64,000 nt of DNA from Erigeron canadensis (taxonomy: Eukaryota; Streptophyta; Magnoliopsida; Asterales; Asteraceae), in the NCBI RefSeq assembly GCF_010389155.1, contig NC_057768.1, forward strand, positions 5,702,501 to 5,766,500. Direction: 5' to 3'. Shown here one piece after another: positions 34,141-45,481 of this stretch. Positions within the stretch are counted from its first letter, which is position 1; every line of letters starts with the position of its first letter. The notes under the pieces are model-generated. The model was not told the DNA's origin. It saw only the letters and a list, made by a program, of their open reading frames with translations, and did not search any database. The translations under genes were made by a program, and so were the position numbers.

Positions 34141-34831
34141 ACTCCTCTGTTTCCCTTCAACTTTTGCACTAAACTTCAAAAATGATCTCAGCAAAATCCA
34201 CTCTAAGACCATTCCATAAGCAGTAGGCCATCTCAGCTTGTGTAGAGTTAATCTGGTCAAGTCCACCAGAACTTCCTCCCATGCTCTCCACAAGATGTAT
34301 GAAAAAGTATCTCCATGAGGGTGTGAGTCCCTTTAACGTCATGGCACCTTTGGTTTTCAACACCCCATTCTCTAAGCATTCCTTGTTTCCCATGTCAAGG
34401 AGCACCTGGCAATAGTTTATATTTTGGGAAATGACTTCTGGAGTCTCACCTAAGTAGTTGAGATGCAGGGCATCTCTCACAGTATCCGCTGTGATGGTAC
34501 ACGCAACTGTTCCATCCTTGAAATAGGAGATGGATGAATAGTCATCAGAGAGTTGTGCAGTGTACCAGAATTCTCACAAGTAGTCATGGTACAACTTGTG
34601 TGGATTGAGAGAGAAAGTCACACCAATGGGAGAATCCAGAAGGAAAAGTTGGATTCTTCCGATGAGAGAATCGGTGGCTTGAACCCCTTTCAAACTAGCC
34701 ATGGGGTTATTAGGGTTCAGTTTAATCAACTTTTCCTCAAGGGCACCATGTGCACGATTGACTTGAGAAGATGGATTGTATGCAATAGTGAGCAGATTAA
34801 TATCTCTGCTGTGAGAAGATTTGGGAGCCAT
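34141..34831 (-). pseudogene. eORF of copia B, N-terminal fragment
   Basis: This is a homologue of the element A eORF N-terminus, starting MAPKSSHSRD at 34831. Alignment landmarks: L-stop-EFWYTAQL (compare HLLRQFWWT in A, HLLREFWWT in A'), GLTPSWRYFFIHLVESMGGSSG (the WR-x-x-F-x-H...GG block), LWNGLRVDFAEIIFE. TGA at 34576-34574 replaces what is Arg in the relatives (CGA to TGA). A one-base loss near 34172 shifts the frame, after which LVQKLKG can still be read. It ends at about 34140. It is non-functional, but it shows the eORF is an old, shared component of several copia families. Confidence 0.7.
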
Positions 34832-35459
34832 TTGATTGGAGAAAGAGGATGAAATTGAAATTTTGATGATTAGGATTTTGATAATAAGCAGAGAGAAAAG
34901 AGTAATTGTTGATGATTGGAATTGAATGAAGGAATGTGAAATGAAAGTGAATAAGTGAAAGTAAATACAGGGTATTTATAAGCTGGATTCACAATCCCAA
35001 GAATAAACAAGAATATTTTATTATAAAAATCAAAACTTTTAGATATTTTGTAAAAATGAGTTTGAATTTTGAGCCAAAACATTCAATTCTTGATGTACCC
35101 ACTCGCCCACTAACTTTTCACAGTCCCAATAAAAGTGCATCTTTTTACAACATGGTAATGACATGTCATGTGACAGTTGTAAATAAACACTCGAGTATTA
35201 TCACGTGTCACATAATTGACCAAGTATTCTTACCGTTATGAAAATCTGGTTAACCTCCAGTTTGAAAACGAGACAAAACATTTACACTGGAGGGACAATC
35301 TAGTGCGAGTTTCAACTGGAGAACTCTCTAGTTGCAAAAGCAATTTTATTAGAGAAATGTTTTGAGTCTTTTCCCCCTAAACATGAGATCCATTTGATCA
35401 AGGACTGCTTTTTGAGTACATCAAGGCATTCAATCTCCAACCAATCAAGGAACACTTGA
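34832..35459 (-). promoter_or_regulatory. Putative eORF promoter and leader in copia B
   Basis: On the minus strand: TACTCGAGTG (35188-35197; about 360 bp before the ATG) just downstream of a G-box CACGTG, then TATA box CTTATAAATACCC (34970-34982; about 140 bp before the ATG), then a pyrimidine-rich leader ending TCCAATCAAATGG. The arrangement matches A and A'. The part nearer pol (35260-35459) contains several ACTGG/CCAGT motifs that recur across element B. Confidence 0.55.
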
Positions 35460-38400
35460 ACCATCCTCAACTGGGGGGCCTCACCAATTTAATGAGGATT
35501 GAACATGCCCAGTTCGCTGATGAGATGTTTAAAACATCAGCTAACTATTTGTCAGTGGGAATGAAATGAATTTCAATATCTCATTTCATAACATGGTCAC
35601 GAATGAAATGATACCTGATGTCAATGTGTTTTGTTCTGGAGTGCATCACTGGGTTGTGAGATATAGCAACTGCACTGGCGTTGTCACAAAAGATTGGGGT
35701 TCTTGAGTATTTCATACCATAATCAAGTAACTGATTTTTGATCCAAAGAATTTGGGCACAACAACTGGCCGCAGAAATGTACTCTGCCTCAGCAGTTGAC
35801 ATTGAGACCAAAGTCTGCTTCTTACTGGTCCAACTCACCAGTTTTCCCTCTAGGAAGTGACAACTACCAGTTGTTGACTTTCTATCAATCTTACACCCTG
35901 CATGATTTGAATCTGAATAACCCATTAGATCTAACCCTGAACCTTTGGGATACCAAAGACCAAGGCTAGGGCACCCTTTCATGTACCTGAAAATGCGCTT
36001 AACAACATGCAAATGTGATTCTTTTGGGTTAGCCTGAAATCTGGCACATAAACATGTTGCAAATATTATATTTGGTCGACTTGCAGTTAAATACATCAGT
36101 GAACCAACCATTCCACGATAATCCTTTTGGTCCACTGGTTTTCCAGTTGGGTTAGAATCCAAATTTAAAGGAGCTGCAATGGGTGTGGTTTTTGATGGGA
36201 TTGAATCAAATTTGTATTTTCTTAACAAATCTCTGACATATTTTTCTTGGTTAATAAAGATACCATCCATGGTTTGTTTAATTTCTAGACCTAAGAAAAA
36301 CGTTAGTTCTCCCATTAAACTCATTTCATATTCAGTAGACATGATTTTTCGAAATTTTTTACACATTGCATCATCAGTTGACCCAAATATAATGTCGTCA
36401 ATATAAATTTGTACCAGTAAGATATTACCTTTTTCTTTCAAGATAAACAAGGTATTATCTATTGCACATCTTAGAAAACCATGTTTAAGAAGATGTTTGG
36501 TTAAAGTGTCATACTAGGCTCTTGGGCTTGTCTCAGACCATACAATGCTTTGTTCAGTCTTTATACCCAGTGAGGATGCTTCTCATCAATGAAGCCTGGA
36601 GTTTGTTTAACATACACTTCTTTTTCAATGTTCTATTGAGAAACGCACTTTTGACATCCATCTTGTAGACTTTGAATTGCAGATGGGCTGCATAAGCCAA
36701 GAAAATTCGTATGGCTTCAAGTCTAGCAACTGGAGCAAAAATCTCATCAAAATCAACACCTTCTGCTTGACAGTAACCCTTGGCAACCAATCTGGCTTTG
36801 TTTCTAACCACATTGCCATCTTCATCCATCTTGTTTCTTTAAACCCATCTAGTTCCAATAGGTTCCTTCTTCAACCCTGGTAGACAAGGAACAAGTTCCC
36901 ACACATTGTTCCTCTCAAACTGGATAAGCTCTTCTTGCATTGCTTCTACCCAGCTTGGGTCTTCCATAGCCTCATCAATCTTCTTTGGTACAATTAGAGA
37001 TAAGAAGGTGACGTTCAAGCATTGTTCACTTGTGGCTATTCTAGTCTAAACCCCACTACTTGGATCTCCAATTATCTGCTCAATTGGATGCGCTTGTGTC
37101 CATTTAGTGTATTGACTAGGTTGGTGTACAACAATATCAGTGCAAGTAACCTGAGGAACCTCCACAGTTGTTGAAACTGGATTAGGATCAGTCCAGACTT
37201 CTTCAACATCATCATCAGAGTCAATGAGATCATGATTTGCATCGTGTAATTCTTCAGTTGAAGGCATATCTTGAACAACTGGAGAACTTAGAGTCTGAAC
37301 TTGTTCTGATACTGGAGTGGCACGAACATCTGATCCAATCACCAGTTTTTGTGGTAAATTAAAACTGATGGAGGGATAGAATGAAGTGTCACTAGAGCGT
37401 TTCTTCTGTGCAACTGGTTCCAAGTCTTGGTGATTGGAAACATCTTCTGGTGTAGAAACCGAATGATGAACTTGATCAGATACACCAAAATCAACTGGAA
37501 TAACTAGAGATAAATCAAGGCTTGGTCGTTTATTGATTGCTTCATTTGATTCATCAAATGTAACATAAATAGTCTCATGTACCTTTTGGAGTCTATAATT
37601 ATAAACTCTATAGGCCTTTCTGATATCTGAATAACCCACAAAAACACCTTTGTCAGCCTTTGCATCAAACTTTCCCAACTGACTGGAATCGTTAAGAATA
37701 TAAACTGGACAACCCAATACATGGAAATAACCAATATTTGGTTTACAATTCCTTAGGACTTCATAGGCAGTCTTCCTATGTCTCTTGACATAAACTGACC
37801 TATTCTGGGTATGGCAAGCAGTTGCAACTGCTTCAGCCCAAAAACTGGTTGGAAGACTTGATTTAGATAACATACTTCTTGCAGCTTCAATCAATGTGCG
37901 ATTCTTTCTTTCAACCACACCATTTTGCTCTGGAGAACAAGTTGAAGAGTAATTTTGAGAAATGCCAGTGTCATTGCAAAATGATTCCAACTCTTTATTT
38001 ATAAATTCTGTACCATTATCACTTCGCAACTGACACACTTTCTTGGTATACTTGAGCTCAATTCTTTTAATGAGAGAGATGATTTCACCAGGTGCATCAC
38101 TTTTTGATCTGATGAACACCACCCAACAATATCTGGTGTATTCATCAACCACAACTAAAGTGTATCTCTTACCAGCTTTAGTTTGAAAATTCACTGGACC
38201 AAAGAGGTCCATATGTAACAAGTGAAGAGGTTCAGTGATACTGAAGTTTTGCCTGGTCTTGAAAATGGCTCTTTTCTTCTTGACCATCTCACACCCTGGA
38301 CATGGCTTCTCCTTTTTGAAGGAGATTAAAGGTATCCCATCCACCAGTTGCTTTCTTGATAACTTTTTGATGTTTTTGAAATTAAGGTGGGATAACCTCT

Positions 38401-38830
38401 TATGCCATAGCCAGTTGGTGTCCTCATCAGCTTTTGCATAGAAACAAAGCTCTTTTGGAGCTGGTTCCATGTCCACAATATACACATTTCCCTTTCTTGG
38501 AGCGATCATTACCACTTGCCAATCCTTGTTAAAAATGGTGCCTTGTGCAACATCGAACAGAACTCTGAAGCCATCATCACACAGTTGACTTACACTGATC
38601 AGGTTATATTTTAAACCATTTACAAATGCAACTTTAGTGAATTTGACTTGTCCATTGTTAAGCACACCATATCCTTCAGTTTTTCCACTACCATCATTAC
38701 CAAAAGTCACTGTCGGTCCATCTTTGATAGTGAACTCTTCCAGCAGGGGCTTACATCCTGTCATAGTCCGTCAAGCTGCGCTGTCCAGATACTAGATATG
38801 CTTCTTTCGATCGCCCTGCACACCCACAAA
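35460..38830 (-). pseudogene. pol: Copia B pol (multiple lesions)
   Basis: The order is protease, GAG-pre-integrase, integrase, RT, RNase H. The protease motif is destroyed: before YLDSAA a TAG replaces the usual Trp, Gly becomes Ala, and TGA follows. The integrase part is open (38764-37046): WLWHKRLSHLNF...CPGCEMVKKK, LLHMDLFGPVNF, LRSDNGTEF, PEQNGVVERKNR. RT N-terminal part ([35 protein letters not shown]) is followed by a frameshift near 36620, a stop and another base loss near 36515. RT continues as VQIYIDDIIFGS, with YIDD instead of YVDD. RNase H has GYSDSNHAGC, STAEAEY and TKHIDIRYHF; then stops replace Gly and Gln codons, and about 30 bp are deleted before the final HLISELGMFNPH. Non-functional. 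Confidence 0.9.
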
Positions 38831-38834
38831 ATCA

Positions 38835-41162
38835 TTAGTTGTTTTTGTGATCCCATATTTTCTTAATGGGTTCACTGGACTTCACTTGAGAAGTCATAGT
38901 TGATTGTTGAGGGGTGGAACTGGAGGCTGATTCTGGAGCTTGTTCAATTACCTCAGATCCATGAGTAAAAACAATTGGTACTTGGTATTTGCTTCCCTTT
39001 TTATTTTCAGTTTTGGTTCCAGATGGAACCTTTTGTTTTTGTTTAGACATGGAAAGGGTTTTGACACTTAGCTTTTCAACTGAAGGAGAAGAGGCTCCTT
39101 CCAAATTTTTGATTCTGGCAGTACAACTCTGAACCTGCCTAGACAAAAGTTGGAGTTGATTGTCCGGTTTCAACAAAATATCATTTTCAACAGACACCTG
39201 AACCTTGGACTTAGGTTCAGTTTTAACCTCAACGGGGGTGACTTCTACAGATTCAGTTTTGAAATTCTTAGGTTGATCATAAGGAGTTTCAACTTGAAGA
39301 GATGAAGGCAATACATGGAGATCTGGTATGGCAGTTGCCATTTGAAGATCTCCTGATTTCCATGCATTCTTTTGGGCATCAATTGTTCTTGAAAAAGCAT
39401 CATAGTTTTTCTTAGATGCTTTAACCCAGGACTTGAAAATCTTTTTTTCTTTCTCAAGATTAGATTTTAAACTTTGATTTTCAAGTTTTAAAGCTTCAAT
39501 TTTCAAAACTGATTCTTTTAGAGCCAACTAGACACTCTGCAGGTCATTCAACTGGGGTTTCACATTGTTTAATTCAGTTAGGATTGTTTCTAGATATTTT
39601 TCACTATCAGTTCTTATAGTTTCAACAAACAATAAATCACCATTGAGTGATTCAGCAATGTTTAATTTCAATTCAGGATCATCCTGCTTATCATAATCAC
39701 ATACCTTTTTCAGAATGATGTCCACCCATCTTCCTGCAATGACATCATCTTTCACCAGATGTTGTTGTTGATCTTCAAGTGCCATAAAACACATATCCCT
39801 AATCTCTTCTTCATCATCAGATGAATCGTCAGAAAGTTCCCACTTCCCTTCAATGTTTGCCATCATGCATTAATTCTTTTCTTTTTCTTTTTCAAGGGAC
39901 AAGAGGGCAATTTGTGCCTTAAGCTTCTTGTATTTAGCTTTATACATATCATCAGACACATTATAAGTTGGGATGAAGGGACCAGATTGATTGTTCATTT
40001 GACTGGATCTGCATTCCTTCATAAAGTGACCTTTCTTACCACACTTATAGCAGGTAAGATTGGCCTTGTCTAGAGAGTTAGAGCTGGAAGCATTGTTGAA
40101 ACCATTAAATTGATTAGATTTGTGCTTAAACCTATTAAAGGTTTTGGCAATCATGGCTACCAGATCATCATCGTCAGTTTCATTACAACCAACACTGGTC
40201 TCAGTGGTCAACCCAGAGTTCAGTAAATTGCTTAACATCTCTTTCATAGAATGTAACTGGACATTCTCACCAGAAATTAAGGCAACACAGGGTTGTCCAG
40301 TGAAACTGGTTCCCTTGGAACTTTGGGCATGGTTTATGGCATCCTGTTCAGCCACAAGTCTTGCAGCATTGTTATCCTCAGTGAATCTAAAAGCTCCATA
40401 GAGAGATGCAAAGGTGTGACTATGCAGGGTTTTACCTTGTCTTAGGACAAGAATCATATTTTCCCATTTAGATGGAAGAATATCACAAAATTTCTCAAGA
40501 AGGATGTCCTTGTCTTTTTCAATGCCCAACCCTCTTATCTGATTAATAAGGCTAGTAAATTTGGTATAAGTACCAGTTAGACTTTCATTAGGTAGAGCTA
40601 AGAAGGATTCATACTTCTTGTTTAAAGTAACCTTTCTAGTGACAATGGTGTCATCACCTCCTTCAAACTGAATGACCAATTCATCCCGCATAGTCTTGGC
40701 ACTTGGAAACAACACAAGTGTTGGAATTAAGTCTTCAGGAACAACAACAAGGATCATGTTTTTTAGTCTGGTATCCAAGTCTACCAGTCTGCAATCCTCA
40801 TCTGACCAGTGGTCTTCTGGTTTTTCTCTAGACCCTCTTGTTCTAGTTGGATCAAGAAGAGGACTTACCCCGAGAGACATGGGTATATAGGGTCCATCCT
40901 TAAGGATCTTCAACATATACATTTCTATCCCACCAAAATGCAGCAGCATTTTGGCTTTCCATGTCCCAAATGTTTCACCATTCCCATCAAATTTGGGAAG
41001 GGGAGTATTTGAATAATGGACATGGACATAGTTTGGGGCATTAGGAGGAGGTGGAGGAGGATTGTTATTAGCAGTTTGATTAACATTTTGATTAGGTATA
41101 GTATTGTTAAAATTAATGTTTTCATCATGACCAGGACCATTCTCACCTTCAGTAGTAGACAT
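38835..41162 (-). pseudogene. gag: Copia B gag (two in-frame stops)
   Basis: The start is at MSTTEGENG (41162). A Pro/Asn-rich N-terminus precedes the capsid-like region (PLPKFDGNGETFGTWKAKML, LKNMILVVVPEDLIP, LPNESLTGTYTKFTSLI, LPSKWENMI), with zinc knuckle CYKCGKKGHFMKEC near 40050. The frame then crosses TAA at about 39867 (KEKEKN-stop) into an acidic WELSDDSSDDEEE segment, TAG at about 39528, and a Lys/Glu-rich coiled coil (LKIEALKLENQSLKSNLEKE). It ends at 38835 in a frame different from the protease. About 775 codons; like element A, Gag is extended beyond the knuckle by a helical region. Confidence 0.85.
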
Positions 41163-41195
41163 CTTAGCAGATCTAGGCAATTATGTTAGCCTTCT

Positions 41196-42164
41196 GCTCT
41201 GATACCACTTGTAAGTCCCAACTCAACAGATGGTACTAACTGAAGACACCTCTATGTTAATGGTGAGAGTTCTTTGCAATATAAATGCTGAACTGGAGAC
41301 GACTAGTTACAGTGATTGTATACCAAGTCCTTGGATAGATTACTAGCAGGTGACAAAAGGAAAGACAATGCAATAAGTAAATATAACGAAGTAAAATGGT
41401 GAGACCAAGTTGTAATTTTCAAATGTATTTTATTTATTAATGCTAAATAAAATACAAGGTTGTTGCGGAACTAAGATAATACATAAATGTAAATATCCTA
41501 ACAACCTATGAAATGCAAACGATCTATACTCGGAAATTCTCTTTAACAATCGAAACACTTAAAGTTGTGAAGTGTTCCATTTTAAAATTGAGAGAATATT
41601 GCACAAGTACACCAAGAATATTGCAAAAGTCTGAAATGCAAAGTTATATTCTTGTTGTGCAAAGACCTCTATTTATAGACAAAGTTGGCATTGGGAATCC
41701 AACTTTGTCGTATAGATATGGCTGACAGCATTTAAGAAAACTAGGTGAGTTCCTTTGAAATGCTTGATAAGGTAAGTCAAGACATTACTTTATCTAACCT
41801 CCTTTATGCACTTTTATACTTTAACCATAGACAAATGATATTGTCTGTATAAAGCTGCATAAAGCAAAAAGGTCTTCCTCGTAAATAGTGTAAAGCATTG
41901 TAAAGACTTTAAACTGATATTTTCCAGTTTCAATCTGTGTAGAATGCCAACTAGGCTTCGCTGCCATTGTCATTCTCTATCTTCCATTTGTTGTCTTCGA
42001 CGTTAATTGGAATGTCTTCAGTTCTTATAAGTTCTCAACTGGAGGAAGTCTTCAATTGCATTAACTGTTCGTTGCAACTAGACTTCAATATATTTCTGGA
42101 CAAATCTTCTGGGTCTCTGGTTGCAACTGGAGACTGGCCAGTTTGGTTGAAACTGTTTCTAACA
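41196..42164 (-). mobile_element. 5' LTR and PBS of copia B
   Basis: PBS TGGTATCAGAGC (minus strand, 41207-41196) lies two bases after the LTR end. The LTR runs from 42164 (TGTTAGAAACAG) to 41210 (...CTTACA), 955 bp. TATA box CTATAAATAG is at about 41678-41669 on the minus strand. Motifs such as CAACTGGAG and CCAGTTT are repeated. Target repeat candidate TTGAC is at 42165-42169. Confidence 0.85.
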
Positions 42165-43405
42165 TTGACTCAACTCTAATAGGCTGGGGTGGCCCTTGAT
42201 CTTCACCAACATCACCTACAGAAGATTGAGGTGGCTGTTTGCGGTTACCCTTTTTCTCGTCAGCAGTCTGTTGGGAGACTGCTGATGGGCTGGCTGGGTT
42301 TCTAGTGTCCTTGGGCAGTGAGGACTCCTTAACCTTAGTGGGTTTGCCCTTTGGTACTCGCTGCTGCTGTTTTGGGACAGGAGCAGGAGGTGAAGTGGAA
42401 GAAGATGAAAAGATTTTCTTGGTTTTCTTGGGAGCTTTGGAGGTTGCTGGGGGGATTATCAGCATACCAGCTCTAGCAGGGTTCGGTTTATATATTTCAG
42501 GGTACATAGAGTATAGTACCTGTTTCATTGTTGGAGTGAGCACAACATACTTGGGATCAATTTGCTCTGGGTCGCAAGCAGGAATTTTATAGACGGAGCT
42601 CGCAACCCTTGGAGAGAGGATTAATTGAGCACCTTCAGGGAGGTACTTATCTTTGAGCTCCCTTCTGAAGATTAGAGAGAGAAACCGTGCGAAAGGTACC
42701 GAGATTGACCTGTTCTTGATTGTGACCTTCCCCTTTAGGTCTTCAAAAATTACGCTGGCAAAGTCAATATTGCGACCATTTGCTAGCGCATATATCATTT
42801 GCATCTGAGGAGCAGTGGCTTGATCAAAAGAGCCATTGTTGCCACCAAGACATTGGATGACATGAGTGAACAGCAGCCTCCACACACCCGGCATATATTT
42901 CTTTTAAGGATTGTTGTGCACAGGTTGTGCTGGTTCCATGTTGGTCCCATACCCAATGGTTAACAACCATTCCTTCCATACTCCAATGGGACCAACTCAA
43001 CATACGGATGCTCTTCCGATTGTTTGGGAAGACGAAGAGCATCTCTCAGTGAGTCAACTGAGATGGAGATAGAGTGTTCTCCTTTCATTACTGTGTCAGT
43101 GATGGTGCTACTGGAAACTTATAGTCACATGTCCACCAAAACTCCCTTAGGAGGTGGACACACATCTCCTTGGGATCACTTTAGATAGCCTTTCTGGCAG
43201 GACATCCCATAATGAAGTCGAGCATAGAGAAGTATCCCTTGATTTTGGATGGGATCTCTTCAGATCCCAGATAATTATTGACTTTAATGACCAATTTACT
43301 AGCTTGAAAGGAGACATGAGGAGATGAAGCAATCCCCTCAGGATCATATTCTTTTGATTTAAGATACAGAGAAATGGTTTCTAGGTTTTCAACTTGAGAA
43401 GCCAT
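42165..43405 (-). pseudogene. eORF of copia A', N-terminal half (broken, interrupted by copia B)
   Basis: It begins MASQVENLETISL at 43405. Recognisable blocks shared with element A: NNYLGSEEIPSKIKGY and LDFIMGCPA, a stop after about 74 codons, then SDPKEMCVHLLREFWWTCDY, frameshifts, and from 42894 MPGVWRLLFTHVIQCLGGNNGS, DFASVIFEDLKGKV, RSISVPFARFLSLIF, IIPPATSKAPKKTKK, a Pro/Ser/Lys-rich region, and SVGDVGEDQGPPQPIR, where copia B cuts in. Identity to element A is about half by eye in the globular part. It is probably the other half of the 11885-13766 fragment (same strand, correct order); about 300 codons between them are missing. Confidence 0.7.
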
Positions 43406-43874
43406 TTGAAGATTTTAGAGATTTTGAGGAGAATATAGGAAAATTTGAGAGAATAGTTTGAGAGAATGGAAAAGATTTGAGAGAGTTTGAAAGATTTTGG
43501 AAAGTTTGAGAGAAAGAAATGAACGTAAAAGATGGAGAAGTGGAAGAGATTTGTATAAATATGGCATGGATATGGGTCCCATAACTGCAAAAAGTGAGTC
43601 GTCACACGTACTCTCTTTCATACGTGGCATATAAAATATTATATTCAATTAAAGAACACTGTATATATTTACGTATGTGGGTTGTATGATGTGACTACAT
43701 GAACCACGATTTCAACTGTACTCGAGTACATACGGCGCGTACAGTGTACAAGTTGCCCATTTGGGAGAAAATCGAGGTAACCGTTTGAGAGATATATATA
43801 TAATATAATATTAACAAAAATACGTAGTGGAATACACTAAGATAAATAGAGGTATCCACTGAAGAGTCACTATT
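43406..43874 (-). promoter_or_regulatory. Putative eORF promoter and leader in copia A'
   Basis: On the minus strand, GCGCCGTATG and palindrome TACTCGAGTA (43728-43719) lie about 320 bp, and TATA-like ATATTTATAC (43562-43553) about 150 bp, before the ATG at 43405. The leader is pyrimidine-rich (CTCTCAAA repeats). Copia C is inserted at 43875 in the upstream part of this region, separating it from the pol of A', which is not in the window. Confidence 0.55.
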
Positions 43875-44208
43875 TGTTAGAAATCCAAAAATAGCCAAAA
43901 ATAGTGATAAATTGTAATTTAAATTAGTGGACTTAGTTGTTGTTAAGACATGGTGAAATGATTTCTAAGGTTGAGGGACTAGGAGTGTCAATTAACTCAA
44001 TTGTAGATTTAGACTATAAATACCCTCAACTCCTTAGAAATCATAAGCCTTTGATCCATTTTTACACACACTTAATACTAGTTCGTTCCAATCGTTCTCT
44101 CTCTAGAAATCACACACACTAAACACAACAAGAACACACACACTTGATCCGCCATTGTTGAGATCGAATTCAGAGAAGAAATCGTGTTATGACATGTGGT
44201 ATCAGAGC
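43875..44208 (+). mobile_element. 5' LTR and PBS of copia C
   Basis: The LTR starts TGTTAGAAATCC and ends TATGACA at 44194 (320 bp). PBS TGGTATCAGAGC is at 44197-44208. TATA box CTATAAATACCC is at about 44013-44024. Short copia LTRs of this size contrast with the 671 and 955 bp of elements A and B. Confidence 0.9.
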
Positions 44209-45481
44209 AAAACATCACTTTGATATCGATCCATAACTGATTTTGATCTCAATTTTCATCCAATTTCATATCAAAAACCGTTTTTCATACCGTTCCCTAT
44301 TTCATCATTCTTCATCGATTAAAACACATAAAATCATCAATTTTTGTTCACGAATAGATTCCTCATAGCTGAAAACATAATTCTGTCAAGTTTTACGTTC
44401 GAATTCAATCGAATTCTCAAGATTGAATTTTTGGTTTTTGGCGCTCAAAATTTGGATTTTGATTCTATTTTGTTATTAGCTGAATTTTGTTCAAGGATTT
44501 GTTGCGGACGTGATTACAAACATTTTGCAAGTGATTTCAAGTTCTAACTCCAAGTAATTCGAAAGATATTGAAGCTTTAAAGTCATCAATGGAGTTTTTG
44601 AAAACTGATGTGTTGAAGAAGATGATCTCAGAACGATTCTCACTAGGACGATCTTCTGTAGATCGTCTCAGTGCTTGAATTTTCATTCATTCATACTTTC
44701 TGTGTTGTGGCTTGTAGGACGATCCTCACAAGATCGTTCTAGCAAGTGGTTGTGGTGTGAAGTATTGATTGTGGCTAACTAATCCGAAAGGATCGATTTT
44801 GGTCAATACTTTGAAAATTAAGACAGAAAACTAAGACGATCTTGCCAAGATCGTCTCAGTTACCTGACTCTAGGACGATCTTGTCCTAGATCGTCTCAGT
44901 GTCTGTTAAAAGTTGGTGTGTTTTGGTTGTTTAATTGAAGTTGTTGTGATTGGGAATCACACACTTCTTGGGTAACTGATCATACTTGATTGGTTTTGCT
45001 CAAATTCATTCCTACCAATTCATAACTAAAATCTGTCCAAATTTTCTTAAAATACTTAGAAAATTTCTCAGCCACCCAAGACGATCTTCAACTCAAGACC
45101 GTCTCATTTTCCCTTCAAATTCTAAGACGATCTTCAACAAGATTGTTTTCATTTCCAAGTCTGTCATTTTCCAATTTCCATTTCAAATTTCTTTAATTCC
45201 ATTTCAGTTTACAATTCCAAAAAACACAAAATCTTTACTCAATTTCAATTTCATTTCATACTTAGCTAAATTTCACCAAATTTCTTCCAAGACGATCTTC
45301 CTTAAATCGTCCCACTCTTTTAAATCTAAGACGAGCTTCACAAATTTGTTTTACTTCTTTCTTCTTCTAGGACGATCTTCCAAAACGATCATCACCTAGG
45401 ACGATCTTCATCAAGATCGTTTCATTTCCTGAATTTTCCAACTCTTATTATATTTCAAGTTTCAAATCAAATCTCTTTCAA
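44209..45481 (+). other. Leader of copia C with array of about ten GACGATCTT hairpins
   Basis: Between PBS and gag, about ten copies of a short inverted repeat occur, mostly [A/G]GACGATCTT-loop-AAGATCGTC followed by TCA. Clear units: 44647-44667, 44718-44739, 44835-44855 (perfect 10-bp stems), 44874-44895, 45080, 45125, 45290, 45370 and 45401; one more near 45330 is degenerate. Spacing is irregular, so this is not a simple tandem repeat. Some arms differ by single bases (AAGACCGTC, AAGATTGTT). A related perfect hairpin occurs in the chromovirus LTR (13861). Possible roles are RNA structure, packaging or dimerisation; none is shown. Confidence 0.75.

Larger units (their letters stand above)
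34141..42164 (-). mobile_element. Copia element B (minus strand), 3' LTR missing
   Basis: From right to left: 5' LTR (42164-41210), PBS (41207-41196), gag, pol in copia order, spacer, promoter-like region and the first part of an eORF, which stops at the junction with Tat gag at about 34140. It is the same architecture as element A but clearly diverged. The 5' LTR is inserted in the eORF of A' (TTGAC at 42165-42169 is the expected left-over target duplication; its partner is lost). A deletion fused the remainder to Tat gag. Confidence 0.85.

Noticed and set aside
37072..37734. Additional Leu/Ile-rich frames within the copia B integrase region.
   Set aside because: They overlap a well-supported integrase frame on the same strand and show only compositional artefact.
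44640..45425. CRISPR-like array in the copia C leader.
   Set aside because: Eukaryotic context. Units are short imperfect inverted repeats with irregular spacing, not constant direct repeats with unique spacers, and no cas genes exist.
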